A stretch of DNA of 64,000 nucleotides from Sinotaia quadrata. Taxonomy: Eukaryota; Mollusca; Gastropoda; Architaenioglossa; Viviparidae. This document shows, in pieces, positions 34,061-46,622 of the stretch (position 1 is the first letter of the stretch; each line of letters opens with the position of its first letter). The notes below the pieces were generated by a model that made no database searches, was not told the DNA's origin, and saw only the letters and a list, made by a program, of their open reading frames with translations. Made by a program: the position numbers and the translations under genes. The DNA is taken from NCBI GenBank assembly GCA_028829895.1, contig JALGAQ010000010.1, positions 121,001 through 185,000 of the forward strand, read 5' to 3'.

Positions 34061-34110
34061 CTTATTGGATGCGAAGCAATTACAGATTTCATTGAATATA
34101 AAGTGTTTAG

Positions 34111-34493
34111 ATAATGGATATAAAGCTTACAAAGGACTCAGAGGGTATGAAGCGTTAAGAAAAATCCACAAGGATTTTTAAGGTGAAGATTTAAGTCTTC
34201 ACTTTTTACAGATAAAGATAAATATTTTTGCTTAGACTTAGTTGTTTGACTATGTATATAAGATACAAGCGCAGCTTTAAGAGTTAGCTGTAGTTCGAGA
34301 CCCAAGGTGGGTAGAGTAATGGTTAGGATCAGTCACCTAAGTGGACTGGATAAATGTACAGCATTAAGAGTCATTCCTACTTCTAGACGCAGGGTGAAGA
34401 AGTTACATATGTAGACATAGTTGATAGACCTGTCAATGCTTAGACATGGGTTGACAGATACGTGTGCAAGCCTGTGGTGGTTAGACCTCGTAT
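34111..34493. other. Non-coding spacer
   Basis: Contains AGTTCGAGACC at about 34290, a lone B-box-like motif without a convincing A box. Confidence 0.4.
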
Positions 34494-34620
34494 AGACTAC
34501 TTTAACGTGAAATCTAATGTTTAAAACTTGAAGTAGACTACTTTAACGTGAAATCTAATGTTTAAAACTTGAAGTAGACTACTTTAACGTGAAATCTAGT
34601 GTTTAAAACTTGAAGTAGAG
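34494..34620. repeat. 42-bp minisatellite, three copies
   Basis: GTAGACTACTTTAACGTGAA with TCTAATGTTTAAAACTTGAA; near-identical copies. Confidence 0.94.
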
Positions 34621-34744
34621 GTATTAAATGTGCACTCTATACAACTCGATTCTGGTTTTTGGTAGTTTTAATGTATGAATGAATAGAATGAAGGGCTAAC
34701 TGCATAAATAGCTTAATAGCTAAACAGGCAATGAGTGGGAGAGT

Positions 34745-34930
34745 AGGATAAAAGTGTACTCAGTGTCTAGGTCAAATATACTCAGTGTCTAGGTCAAACA
34801 GGATCAATAGGTTAAATGTGTTGACTCAGTGGCTCGGTCCAAAGTGGGTAGGCAGATCGATTAAAAGATCAGCATCAATGGCTATGCCTGGGGAGGATAG
34901 GTCAAACAGGGTCAATAGGTTAACTGTGTG
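34745..34930. repeat. Short irregular repeat
   Basis: ACTCAGTGTCTAGGTCAAA twice in tandem (about 22 bp apart), then looser copies of AGGTCAAACAGG and TCAATAGGTTAA. Confidence 0.6.
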
Positions 34931-36121
34931 TGTAGCAGAGTAGTTGTAGTCAATATAGTGGATAGATTAGTATCACAGAGAGAATGTGTAAACTCGAAAG
35001 CAGATACATAATAGGCATGGGGGCCAAACTCGAAAACAAATATGTTGATTGTCTATATTTGTGGCTATTAAAACTCGGGTATACGGGTAGTGGCGAACAT
35101 GTTAGCTTTTAGGTCTAGGGTACGACCTGGGAGTTCCGGCTGTGTAATTTGACCGCTGTTTCCGATCGTAACTGATTGTATAATTCCTTATTTCGTGAAA
35201 GAGAGAAAAAAAAATACGACACTAAAACCCTTGAAAGATATGTCGAAATGAGGTGACGCAAGGTCAGTGCCTGGCGTCAATGTGGAGGGAGGCAGAGCCA
35301 AATGGGGCGACATTGTGAAACAACAAAAAGTCTGCCGGCGCTAATCTGCAATGTTCGACAACTCTGGGAGGAAAGGGAAGCAGCCACCTTCGGTCCACGA
35401 TGAGAAAAGATTTGTGTCGACGGCATGACCGAACTGCCCAACCTGGAGAGTGAACGGGGGTGGGGTGGCGCTGGGTGGGATGGGTGTCTCGTATGACTAA
35501 ACCCCAGTGGTATAAGAAATTATTTATGATATATTTGTTTATTATTCAGACTCTGAGCACAAGTTTCAGCAAACACCTACCAATTTTTTTATTTCATATC
35601 CATGACTACATAAATATAGAAAAGTAGTAGGCATTTATGTACATAAGAATGTAGTCATTTATTGTGTATGTTTGTGGCTGCGTGAATGTATGTCAATTTG
35701 AAATTAACTCATCACTGAATGGAAGCTATGAAGGAAAGAAGAAAGGATTGATGAAAGAAAAAACAGTAACGAAAGAATAAATAAATAGAGAGGGGAGGGG
35801 GTGTAATTCTATTTTTGACATTTCAGGTAAGCCACCCTTTAGCGTTTTCGATGCAGACTATACAAAGCCACTGACACTTGAAACCGGATTAAGCCGGCTT
35901 TCGGCAGACAAAACTAGCATATAATGTCGTGTTTTTCTTCTTTCCTTGATTTTGAATCATTGAGACTTTTTGAAGTTTATTGCATTATACTAATACAAGA
36001 GATTATCTTTTATACTGTGCAACAGATGTGAAATAAGCAATAGAAGAACTTCAGCATGAAGATTTAATTAGTTTTAAACGTAATTAAATTTTAAAAGATT
36101 TAATTAGCCGGAAGGCATGCT
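34931..36121. other. Non-coding DNA
   Basis: Nothing recognised. Composition rises in GC at 35240-35500 but the frames there are broken. Confidence 0.45.
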
Positions 36122-36338
36122 GGCTGTTAAGTTCTCTGTTGCCCTACTTCCCCCAAGACTTATCAAATTGATGTCTTCTGGCTAAGTTCTCTTGCTCTAC
36201 TTCCCCCAAGACTTATCAAATTGATGTCTTCTGGCTAAGTTCTCTTGCCCTACTTCCCCCAAGACTTATCAAATTGATGTCCTCTGGCTAAGTTCTCTTG
36301 CCCTACTTCCCCCAAGAATTATCAAATTTATGTCTTCC
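36122..36338. repeat. 53-bp minisatellite, about four copies
   Basis: GGCTAAGTTCTCTTGCCCTA then CTTCCCCCAAGACTTATCAA; starts at 36122, 36180, 36233 and 36286, the first copy being five bases longer. Confidence 0.94.
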
Positions 36339-36358
36339 GGCTTTCGGAACGGACGTGC

Positions 36359-36630
36359 ATGTTTTATGATATCCAGTACAAATATAAGTACTGAGTACAT
36401 GTTATTTGACATCCAGTACAAATATAAGTACTGAGTACATGTTATTTGACATCCAGTACAAATATAAGTACTGAGTACATGTTATTTGACATCCAGTACA
36501 AATATAAGTACTGAGTACATGTTATTTGACATCCAGTACAAATATAAGCACTGAGTACATGTTATTTGACATCCGGATCAAATATGAGTGCATGTTATTT
36601 GACATCCAGTACAAATATAAGTACTGAGTG
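36359..36630. repeat. 40-bp minisatellite, about seven copies
   Basis: CATGTTATTTGACATCCAGT then ACAAATATAAGTACTGAGTA; 40-bp steps from 36359, one copy shortened near 36580. It is followed at 36637 by AGTTCGATCCC, a B-box-like motif. Confidence 0.95.
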
Positions 36631-36984
36631 GTTTGTAGTTCGATCCCGTTTCCTTTACCTGATGATAGACAACCCCAAACGTTATGTTCAGTCAAATTTA
36701 CAAAACAATACTCACATAAAGAATTAAACAAAACATTTATTTAATTGAACTAGAAATTGTATTTAGCAGGTGCTTGTGGTGTTTTGTAATTTCCAAACCA
36801 AATATAATAATGGTTCAAACACCATTTAAAAAAATATAGGTAAAACCTGTCCTTCCTTATGCAAAAGCTATTAAAAAGTACTGATTCTAACAGAGACAGC
36901 CATCTCTACATTTCCCATCTATTTATTAGACAATCTCAACAGTTCACCACACAGGTGTAAGTCCAAAACGCAGCTCTCACTGTT
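36631..36984. other. Non-coding spacer
   Basis: No supported feature apart from the isolated B-box-like motif at 36637. Confidence 0.5.
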
Positions 36985-37230
36985 CAAAAGAGTGTCACAC
37001 GAATGTTCCACACAGGGGAACAAGGAAGAGTGTCACACTAGAGTCACGAATGTTCCACACAGGGGAACAAGGAAGAGTGTCACACTAGAGTCACGAATGT
37101 TCCACACAGGGGAACAAGGAAGGGTGTCACACTAGAGTCACGAATGTTCCACACAGGAGACAAGGAAGAGTGTCACACTAGAGTCACGAATGTTCCACAC
37201 AGGGGACAAGGAAGAGTGTCACACTAGATG
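36985..37230. repeat. 46-48-bp minisatellite, five copies
   Basis: CGAATGTTCCACACAGGGGA then AGGAAGAGTGTCACACTAGA; last two copies lack one or two bases. Confidence 0.95.
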
Positions 37231-37974
37231 ACACGGTCTTCTTCTTTGTCCTCCTTATCATCAGTGTCAGTCGAAAGCAGAACTTAGCTCGGCACCACTT
37301 CGCTAAACATTTAAAAATTAAAATAATGAAAAAGAATAAAATCTAGATACACAAGGAGTATAGGAAACAGTACAAAAAAACACATTTAAAGCAGTGGCCT
37401 GAGTCAAAATGCATCGGGAAGTTCATTAGTGCTGTGATTACGTAATCATAGGACAACTGACACTATCCGTGGTCTCTTATGTAGAAGTTCAAAACAGACA
37501 GTGTGTGAATTTCTCATGTACAGGCACGGGTTTATTTCTCTAAGCTGCTTAACTTCACGATTGACCTTGATGAATTTATTTACTTATGGAACAATAATAA
37601 ATTAAATTTATTTATCGGATTAGTTTGCGGTTTTTTTGGCATTACAAGAAGTTTGCCTCGTTTCCTAAGAATCACTTGTAGAGAGCAGATTTTACAGTAA
37701 GTACAAGTCTAAGGTATTGACAATATATCAGTACAAATATGTGATAAATTTTTAAATAATAAATATTAAGTATGCGATCAAAACCGAATTGATTAAAGCA
37801 TTCACGCTCTAGGTTTTAGAACAGATAATTAATGTTCCAGAAAATAATATTTCTCTAAGTCAGTAAATAATAGGTGTTCTGAACAAAAGTCTCAAATTCC
37901 TAGCCTATGTGCACTGGAGTTCTTTCTACAATATTTTGAATTACTTACTGTTTTTATTTTCTACAGCCGTCAAA
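37231..37974. other. AT-rich non-coding DNA
   Basis: No supported feature. Confidence 0.5.
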
Positions 37975-38353
37975 ATTCAAGTAGGGTGGCTTCATTGATG
38001 AATCAAAGTGCGGATGTACTAACGGTGGCATGAACGACAACGCGAAAATGGAAGGAAAGACAACTGAAGTAGAGATGTGGTTGAAACAAGGTCTCCTCTC
38101 ATGGGTTGATCGTATCTGGCCTCACCGCCCCCCCCCCCCCCCCAACTGACATCCTCCTGGTGTCACATGATCAGCACTCTGCATGATCAAGAAAAGAGTC
38201 GACTGCCTGTCCATAGGTCAAGTCATCATCAATGACGAAATCAACGTCACTCTCGCCGCCATCAGGGGGTGTCCTCGCGCCATGACGTCACTCCTCTACC
38301 AATACGTTTGTGTGGATTGTGACCCAAACATCCGCAGTATAGGTCTGGGTTGA
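37975..38353 (+). pseudogene. Possible decayed coding fragment of unknown family
   Basis: A GC-richer island in AT-rich DNA. After a pyrimidine tract ending TTTTCTACAG (acceptor-like, about 37956-37966), one frame from about 37990 reads a credible mixed-composition peptide through GLLSWVDRIWPHR, crosses a 16-C run (38128-38143), and meets stops at 38147 and 38174. From ATG 38183 the same frame resumes for 56 codons (including SLLYQYVCVDCDPNIRS) to TGA at 38351. The shared frame on both sides of the stops suggests one decayed ORF. I recognise no family, and a chance ORF is quite possible. Confidence 0.25.
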
Positions 38354-39209
38354 AGCATGCCTGGACAACTGTCCTTGCGACTGGTTCATCACTCGCCATG
38401 TTTGGGCCGCATGGCTCGCCAAAAAATGGTGGGAGCTCGAATCCCAATGAACGTCCACTATTTGAGCTGCCCCAGTAACTTCGTGGGGCACTCAATAAGG
38501 CAGCACACAAAAAAATAACCCACAAAAGGAAATAAATCCAGTTTATCCCCTTCTCTAACTGTTTCTTCTAGTTTCTCTAACCGTCGTCTACTCTCATTTT
38601 CAGCCGTGATACTTTCACAAAACTACACTTTCCATTCCTGCTACAATTAAATTTCATCTGATATTCCAAAAATCGGAGAGAATTTTACTTTGTCGCCAGT
38701 GTTAAATGCCATGCTGCATTACCTTTGCCATGCAGTGGGCGTGAATTTCAAAGTCCTTTCTGTTGTTTCCGCTGTCTTGGTGTTTTTCAACTCTTTCTCT
38801 CTCTGGTTTTCTCTTTTTTCTATCCTTATATCTCCAGTTTTAAATTTTCAATAAAAATTTTGCTGAATCATCTTTTCAGCACACAGTTCTCGAGTAACTG
38901 CTCATGATTTTCTTGCTTGGAGTACGCTTAACATTTGCCATAGCACGAAAATCTCACATTAAAAAAGAAGAAATAAAACCTCAGGCATTCCTATTCATCA
39001 GCCTTAAGTGCACTCTCATTCTAAATAAATATCTCTCATTATTCAACAATATATCATACAAGAATGTCAATCTTTTTAATTCTAATTCTCAGTATCAAAA
39101 TAGCATACAATATACATTAAAACCTTTCTAATCCAATCTTCACGCTCTCATGCATCACAACAATGAAATGACTGCATTCATTATGGCGCTTCTTCATGAC
39201 AATAGTACC
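38354..39209. other. Non-coding DNA
   Basis: Short open frames only; no recognisable product. Confidence 0.5.
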
Positions 39210-39475
39210 TGCCCTAGACTTATAGTACAATCAATACAGCTTTATAGTACAATCCATACAGCTTTATAGTACAATCCATAGACTTATGGTACAATCCATA
39301 CAGCTTTATAGTACAATCCATACAGTTTTACAGTGCCTTCCAAAGAGCTTTGTATTGCCTTCCATACGATTTATAGTGCCTTTCATACAGTCTTATAGTG
39401 CCTTCCATGTAACCTGATAAAGCCTTTCATATAGTCTTCTACTACCTTCCATACAGTCTTATAGTGCCTGTTACA
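39210..39475. repeat. TTATAGTGCCTTCCATACAG-type minisatellite, site 1
   Basis: About 11 copies of a ~20-24-bp unit, first in the form CTTTATAGTACAATCCATA, then CTTATAGTGCCTTCCATACA. The same unit family returns at 40600-40715 and 41497-41655. Confidence 0.9.
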
Positions 39476-40024
39476 TACCAGTTTATCTTTAACCACCCTG
39501 TCTCCGTATCAGGCTTTAAAGTTATTAATTTTAATATATATACCTATACTGAAGACAGACTGGTTGCTTAATTCACCTTTCAGTTTTTACAATTAAGCTG
39601 CCCTCGAGTTCCGACATTCAGTGTAACGACAGGTAAATTCGTGTACAATGCATGGGTTGGATTAGTTATTTTAACTTGACTGATTACAACACAGATTATC
39701 TTTCATTCCACTTTCAGCTCTGCCCCCACCCCCCCAACCTTTGGTCATACTGGATAATCGAGTCAATACTTTTGTAAAAATAACAAGAAATAATTTTAAT
39801 AATCTACAACAATATAATGTACAGTGTGAAGGAAAATACTATATATATGGGTCTTCCAAGACCACCTATTCTGCCTATATCAATAGAGTCAAATCGTAAA
39901 CACGGTTCAAAGGTCAGTTGGCTCGAAACTAGCCACTTAGCTGTACTTTTTTTTTTAATTGATGAAGTACACCTGAAGTCACACACACGAACAGTCCATA
40001 ATCGACACTCAGTGATTATCTTAG
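39476..40024. other. Non-coding spacer
   Basis: No supported feature; overlapping open frames on both strands at 39804-40068 are unrecognised. Confidence 0.4.
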
Positions 40025-40150
40025 GACCCGTCTTAACTCGTCTCACTGTGCCTCAGGCCCCGTCTTAACTCGTCTCACTGTGCCTCAGGCCCCGTCACTC
40101 GTCTCACTGTGCCTCAGGCCCCGTCACTCGTCTCACTGTGCCTCAGGCTC
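40025..40150. repeat. 26/31-bp minisatellite, four copies
   Basis: CTCGTCTCACTGTGCCTCAG then GCCCCGTC, with or without TTAA. Confidence 0.92.
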
Positions 40151-40599
40151 CAACTAATGTGATACGCAGGCATGGAGCTAGGGGAAACAAGGCCAAGCAA
40201 TAACTCAAGCACAAAGCCAGGGGCTAAGCCAAAATCCAAAAACCCGCTGAAATAGAATACACAATTTTATCAGCATTGGTACACAACATGCCTATCAATA
40301 TCTTAAGAGTGGCACAAAAACAGGCGGCTCTTATAGTTCGACCTCGATCATTAATTTGCAATCCATAATTCAAAACAAGGAATAAAATGTTCCAGTCTAC
40401 ACCAATGGAAGTTATAATAATTAATTATAAACGAATTTTGCAATAGGGGAGATTGAATGAGCATTCCGCTACATCCAATATCCATTACAGCAAATCAAAA
40501 ACTATAATAAAAACACAGCACGTGTTTGAGTTTAACATTACATATTTCGATTGCCACTGAATGTCGTAAAAGAAATGGCGTTATTTCCAAACGAAAATA

Positions 40600-40715
40600 C
40601 AATTTATAGTGCCTTCCATACAATTTATAATGCCTTCCATACAATTTATAATGCCTTCCATACAATTTATAGTGCCTTCCATACAGCCTTATAGTGTCTT
40701 CTATACAATTTATAG
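40600..40715. repeat. TTATAGTGCCTTCCATACAG-type minisatellite, site 2
   Basis: About five copies of the unit (AATTTATAGTGCCTTCCATA, some with AATGCC). Confidence 0.9.
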
Positions 40716-40814
40716 GCATGAGTTTGCTCTCCAGAATTCGTGAAGATTATTTTGAACTTTCCTCATGGTGTGCGTGAGTAGCACACATGAAAATTCTGGA
40801 ACACTCCCCGTGGT

Positions 40815-40950
40815 GTGCATTCGAAGTTGTGGATGATTCTCCATGGTGTGCTTTGTGAGTGCATTCGAAGTTGTGGATGATTCTCCATGGTGTGCTTTGT
40901 GAGTGCATTCGAAGTTGTGGATGATTCTCCATGGTGTGCTTTGTGAGCTC
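40815..40950. repeat. 44-bp minisatellite, about three copies
   Basis: GTGCATTCGAAGTTGTGGAT then GATTCTCCATGGTGTGCTTT; the minus-strand open frames here are repeat artefacts. Confidence 0.93.
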
Positions 40951-41166
40951 ATTAAAGGTTAATGAATAGTTCTGTAACGTAACCAGAAGGGATACTTTGG
41001 ATTGTCATCACTTAAGAAAGAAAGTGACTTGCAGCGAACTGTGATTGTGAACATCTGCTAGTGACAGCCGCCATTATTGATAGTTTATGTACATTGATTA
41101 TAATTATCTCTTTAAAACATCATTCTCATTTCCATGACGAATTATATCTATGAACTTGATTTTATT

Positions 41167-41197
<31 letters not shown>

Positions 41198-41274
41198 TAA
41201 TTTGACTGCTGATGCCTATGCTAGGATAAACTGAATGATTGTCTAACATTCAATCAAACATTGTTGTGAAGTGA

Positions 41275-41465
41275 TGTAATTATCAATGCTCTTATATTCA
41301 TATGTTGTATATTTGATTGTTGATTTAATAAATTTATTAACCTTTTTGCACATATATGAAATCTTATGTTGGAGTAATAGTGGGTGGATTTGGGCTCGTA
41401 AAATATAAATAAAAGACGAATTTTTATTACTCTTTTAGTAAGAAACATTATACAACAGTAAATCA
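41275..41465 (-). repeat. Unclassified dispersed repeat, copy 4 (fragment)
   Basis: Same orientation as 46937-48232 (reverse of copies 1 and 2). Shared landmarks are TTGATTTAATAAATTTATTA, GTTGGAG-AATAGTGGGTGGA and ACTCTTTTAGTAAGAA. Only the middle of the repeat is present. Confidence 0.65.
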
Positions 41466-41496
41466 TCTATGTTATTATTTGTAAAGAGTAGAGTTT

Positions 41497-41655
41497 TATT
41501 GTGCCTTCCATGTAACTAAATAGTACCTTCAATACAATCTTATAGTGCCTTTATTGTAACTGTTTAGTGCCTTCCATGTTACCCTATAGTGCCTTTCATA
41601 TAACCGAATAGTGCCTTCCATACAACTTCATAGTGCCTTTCATGCAGCCTTATAC
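41497..41655. repeat. TTATAGTGCCTTCCATACAG-type minisatellite, site 3
   Basis: About seven degenerate copies (for example AATAGTGCCTTCCATACAAC). Confidence 0.85.
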
Positions 41656-43169
41656 ACGGTTTTAAAATTATTTTCTTTAAAAGTGTAGCAGGAACATCTT
41701 TAGTGTCCATCCCAAGTCGGGTTCTCTCCCTTCCCAAATTTCCCCTTTCTTGAAAGTTGTAACTGAGAAAAAAGAACATGTCCGTCTGACATTTATTACT
41801 TTGATGGGTCTGTACATGAGAATTGCCTGGTAGCCTCAGTCTGTAGAATTTAGTAACCGACTGGAAAAAAAGTCCACCTTTTCCGAAACTTAATAATTAA
41901 GGCTCTTTTTATATCAGGCTTGAATAAATAAATCATTTTCCTGGATTTCAATGTATTGTGAGATAAATGCAAGTACTTAACGTTTACATTGTAATATTAA
42001 ATTATTTTATTTACGTTATGAGAAGATATTTCTTTTCTATTTAAATTTCTGTAAAATTATTTTAACCATTTCTTTTCTATTGCACATTATTTTACACTTC
42101 ATAATCCTTATTTGCAAGATTAAAAAGTAAATAGGAACAAAATAATTTTAATACAATAAAAACAATTATTATAATGTTGGCTTTACTTTTTTAAAATAAC
42201 CCCACGTCCCTTAACAATTAACATTGCATGTTAAATAACATCATTTATATGAGCCAGGGTGTGACCGTTCACTCCTTTATCAACAGTGGACTCTTTTAAT
42301 ACTCACGATTGAACAAGCAGACCAAACACCGCAACAAAAGAACGTGAATATATATATATATTTTAAAAAAAATCTACTTCACTAATGTTGCACCGAGAAG
42401 CCAGACCGTCGTTGAAATTCTCTGCAGCCGAAAATAATCTGCAGTGAGCTCCCTTGCTCTCTTACTGTCTGCCTGCCGCCAAGGAAAGATCACCTCAGCA
42501 GACATCTCTGTAATTGCTGTGAACTAACCCGCTACGGATTAGAAGATATAATTATCAACTCGAATTAGTTTCTCGTCCTTTAGAGACTCTTAGCATTTCT
42601 TATCTCCCCTCTCACCGACGCCTGTTTGAGGTAAATAACCACACCCGCTTAAGCGGCGTCGAGCCCGCCATTTTAATCGGCCACGCTAGCCGACAATGCC
42701 AACTAGTTTCGCTTATTGTGAAAGTTGGAATTTGAACTAATACATTTTGTTGTAACCAATATGCTATCATTATCAGCAGGAATATCAATCGTCGTCGTCA
42801 TTATGTAATAATAAATAGATGATGATGATGGCGATAGTGACGATGATTGTATGTTTTACTCATTACTTTTGTTATCAGTATATTTCTGTCAGGTATTGTC
42901 TCGTTTTACTCCTAGTTCTACATGATTCGTGTTTGTTTCTGTCCACTCCCAGGCTAAACTCATAGTTGAGGAAGTAGAGATTTTGAGGATAAGCCACGTT
43001 GAGTGTAGAGCTCCACCCATTACCCATGAAGCTTCTTATTGATTTAACCCTTTCACGGCAGAACCAGCTCAGAAGTGGCAACTCACTTTACTGACATCAA
43101 GAATGAAAAGTTAGAGCAATGCCGAGAACTGACACGGGAAATGCAAACATATACCTTTCTTTCCCTTTC

Positions 43170-43172
<3 letters not shown>
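41656..43172. other. Non-coding DNA
   Basis: AT-rich, with a small GAT run at 42818-42830; no gene seen. Confidence 0.5.

Positions 43173-43229
<57 letters not shown>
43173..43229. repeat. CT microsatellite
   Basis: About 28 CT units. Confidence 0.97.
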
Positions 43230-43231
<2 letters not shown>

Positions 43232-43543
43232 ATTTCGATACCTACGACACTCTCCAATGAAGACGCACTAAAATTGCATCATAATATTTATATTATGTCA
43301 AATTTTCTTGAATAGATAACCTTATTACTCTAGCCAGTACCAGGACAAAAACTGAAGTCTTTGTTTTCTGCTGTTAACTTTAGTTGGTAAACCTATTAGA
43401 ATTTTATCATTAGTATTATGCATCTGCCAAAACTACTTGTGTACAAATGAATAGTTGAAGTAACTTGATCATAATTAAATATTTTACTTTACAGTTTACA
43501 GATTCATAATACTGCATTTTAGCATGAAGTATGTGACGGATGT

Positions 43544-43756
43544 AGATGGACCTTAGGGATACATGACACAAGGCCTTCAGAAGTATGTGGCCAATATAGA
43601 TGGACCTTAGGGATACATGACACAAGGCCTTCAGAAGTATGGGGGTGACCAATATAGATGGACCTTAGGGATACATGACACAAGGCCTTCAGAAGTATGT
43701 GACCAATATAGATGGACCTTAGGGATACATGACACAAGGCCTTCAGAAGTATGTGG
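43544..43756. repeat. 54-bp minisatellite, about four copies
   Basis: AGATGGACCTTAGGGATACA then TGACACAAGGCCTTCAGAAG; one copy has four extra bases (GGGG near 43640) that shift the frame, so the open frames on either strand differ between copies. Confidence 0.95.
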
Positions 43757-44046
43757 CGTGCATGGAACATTATTTTATTTCTCCTCTCCGATAAAATATA
43801 AATTGTTAATTGACTTAAGCTACATTTGTTATGTATTGACTGTATTATACAGCTATTTGTCTTTCGTATTTTTTGTGCGCTTGGGCGACAGGGAGGAAAG
43901 AGGACAGAGAGTGTGTGTGTGTGTGTGGGGGAGATAATAGAATGATTGTTGGAGTACCTCAGTAATGTGTTTATTTTTAATTTTAATTAGTCAAATGTGT
44001 GTCATGTCACCTAATTATGGAAATCATTACACTATAGAACTTGACA
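43757..44046. other. Non-coding spacer
   Basis: Short TG run near 43911-43927 only. Confidence 0.5.
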
Positions 44047-44160
44047 ACAACAACAACAATAAATAAGAGAAAGGATATTTTGTTTAAAACAGCCAAAAAC
44101 AGCAACAATAAATAGGAGAAAGGATATTTTGTTTAAAACAGCCAACAACAGCAACAGAAG
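44047..44160. repeat. ~58-bp duplication, two copies
   Basis: AACAACAATAAATA-GAGAAAGGATATTTTG blocks appear twice. Confidence 0.85.
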
Positions 44161-44274
44161 AATGAAGAGGTAGTAATGTTGGTCTTTACCTCTAAAAACT
44201 CCTTAAAAAAATTTGGGTGGAGACGATTAAATTTCTCTGATAACGAAAGTTGTCTAGACTTCCTGCTTGTTAGT

Positions 44275-44275
<1 letters not shown>

Positions 44276-44347
<72 letters not shown>

Positions 44348-44453
44348 GTGAGTGTGTGTGTATGTGTGTGCGTGCGTGCATGCATGCGTACGCTAGAAAC
44401 GAATGTGTTGATAGAGATAAAGAGATTGGATGGATGGATGGATGGATGGATGG
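44276..44453. repeat. TG microsatellite followed by TGGA tetranucleotides
   Basis: About 50 TG units with scattered CG or AG interruptions, then seven TGGA units at 44427-44453. Open frames across it are cysteine-valine or threonine-histidine artefacts. Confidence 0.95.
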
Positions 44454-44868
44454 AACACATGGCTTTCTGCATGTATGCTACCTCCCTAAACTGACCACTA
44501 TACTTCTCAGAACATCGCGACAAACAGACAGCGTCACTGCCATGCCTTTCTGACATCAACACTGCAATCAGGATACTTGGGTGGAAATCGCACCAGCATG
44601 CAAAGTTTTGCGTGTCATCAATTTCAAGAAGTGCCAGTCTTAAAGTGACAAGCACTCGTAGCTGAACAAGCAGAAAAATTCCCCTTTTATAGAGCGTGTT
44701 CAGGCGCCTAAGTGCACTCGATCGCTCTGTTTCCTAAAGTGCCTTAATTAATGTCAACTTTCATCACTCATCTTGTCAAAGATGTGCGTCATATGTCTTT
44801 GTACGTTCGACAAAGTAAGTTGAAACGCCAAGAACTGTAATTTATTTTTAATTCTGAAACCAATCAAC

Positions 44869-44869
<1 letters not shown>
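44454..44869. other. Non-coding spacer
   Basis: No supported feature. Confidence 0.5.
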
Positions 44870-44900
<31 letters not shown>

Positions 44901-44901
44901 T
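44870..44901. repeat. TGCG tetranucleotide microsatellite
   Basis: Seven to eight TGCG units. Confidence 0.95.
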
Positions 44902-44987
44902 GTTTTTGTATATTTTTCTGCCTATATGGACAGTACAGATTAACAGACGTGATTGCCCAAACCGAAATAATCTTCGGCGATAACTTT

Positions 44988-45225
44988 TGTTTATGTTTTT
45001 ATGTCCTGGTTTAGGTTTATGTTTTTATGTACTGGTTTAGGTTTATGTTTTTATGTACTGGTTTAGGTTAATGTTTTTATGTCCTGGGTTAGGTTTATGT
45101 TTTTATGTACTGGTTTAGGTTTATGTTTTTATGTACTGGTTTAGGTTTATGTTTTTATGTCCTGGTTTAGGTTTATGTTTTTATGTACTGGTTTAGGTTT
45201 ATGTTTTTATGTACTGGTTTAGGTT
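44988..45225. repeat. 26-bp minisatellite, about nine copies
   Basis: GGTTTATGTTTTTATGTACT plus GGTTTA; ACT and CCT versions alternate in blocks, giving a hint of a higher-order repeat of three units. Confidence 0.95.
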
Positions 45226-45325
45226 GTGGGTAGTGAGAAAGTTTAACGTATTGTTAAAGGTGAAATTAAGTGACGTAAACACTAAACCACGGTTGAACTA
45301 TCATTTCTTTGAACTTTCAGCACAC

Positions 45326-45326
45326 G

Positions 45327-45361
<35 letters not shown>

Positions 45362-45554
45362 AAATATTGTGTACAGACAAATCATGCAGATATATACATG
45401 CACTGAAAATAATACACTTTAAAGTACATACACATAACAAAAGACATAAATACACTGAAATGTACATGTGCACACATTTATACGTTAAGAACACATTCAC
45501 TTAAACTGATATCAAACTGATAGCACTAATACACACACACACACACACACACAC
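45326..45554. repeat. Two CA microsatellites in CA-rich DNA
   Basis: CA runs at about 45331-45358 and 45532-45554 with ACA-rich sequence between. Confidence 0.9.
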
Positions 45555-46550
45555 GTTTATATGCATAATATACACTTACACGCTGATGCAAACTCTGATA
45601 TATACATACCCACATACACAACATAGGCACACAAACAAAACACCCCGCATGCTCGTGCGCACACGCGCACATATAAAACACACACACAGGATGTTGCTCA
45701 CACCCATAAAAGGTTGTATTCAAAATGACGCCATTTTCTACATTCGCACGGTATCCTCTCACTTTAGCCACAATTTCTTCTTTTTTTCAACCAAAAAAAA
45801 GTCATTCATTTCAAATGAGAAATCACAGAAAAAACTGCCAACTGATGTGACCAGTGATGATGCCATCTGTCGGCCACCTGACACACTCACAAAAGAAAGA
45901 CAGCTTGTTTCCTATAGTGCCAGCAACTAACAACGAACTTCTAAACCATACTCGTAGGATCTAATCTAAATCTCGTGTGCTTTAAGTTATCGACCCTGAA
46001 TAAAGTCCAGAGCCAGATGGCCAAAGTGCCAAAGTACACTACCAGGATGAGTGTAGACTAACACTCTTTCACCAGACACGTACTACTTCCCTACCCTCCC
46101 CCCCCCCTTTCCCTCCTCCTAACAAGAAGGAACTGTTGATTCTTGAAACTGATCGTGTTTCCAACGAAACGTCAACAGCACACTAACTGAAAACAGGCGC
46201 CACCAGTAGTGTCGCAATAAATTTCATTTTGCACGCATGCGTGAAATCAAGTTTGCATGGGGGGAGAGGGGATCAAATAAGAAGTTAAAAACGTTTTTTC
46301 TAAATTAGTGGATCTCCTCTCCAGGGATATTAAATGGAAATAAATAAAGAAAAAATGCCAAAACAATAACAACTTCCGTTTGAAGTGAGATTATCTCAAG
46401 AATCATGGGACAACTGACTTTTATGAGCGGGAAGCGTAAAGTGCAGATTACGGGCCTTTGGTGAAAATGGCAATTTCTAGTAAAGAGCCTTTAATTAAAG
46501 TCTTATAATAAAGACATCATTTTCTATCCACTGCAGGTCCATCCACCTAC
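45555..46550. other. Non-coding DNA
   Basis: A 114-codon frame (45586-45930) reads from CA-rich sequence and has no recognisable domain. Confidence 0.45.
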
Positions 46551-46577
46551 TCACACACACACACAGACACGCACGCA

Positions 46578-46620
<43 letters not shown>
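46551..46620. repeat. CA microsatellite with CACG section
   Basis: About 30 CA units, interrupted by GCACGCACGC near 46571. Confidence 0.95.
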
Positions 46621-46622
<2 letters not shown>

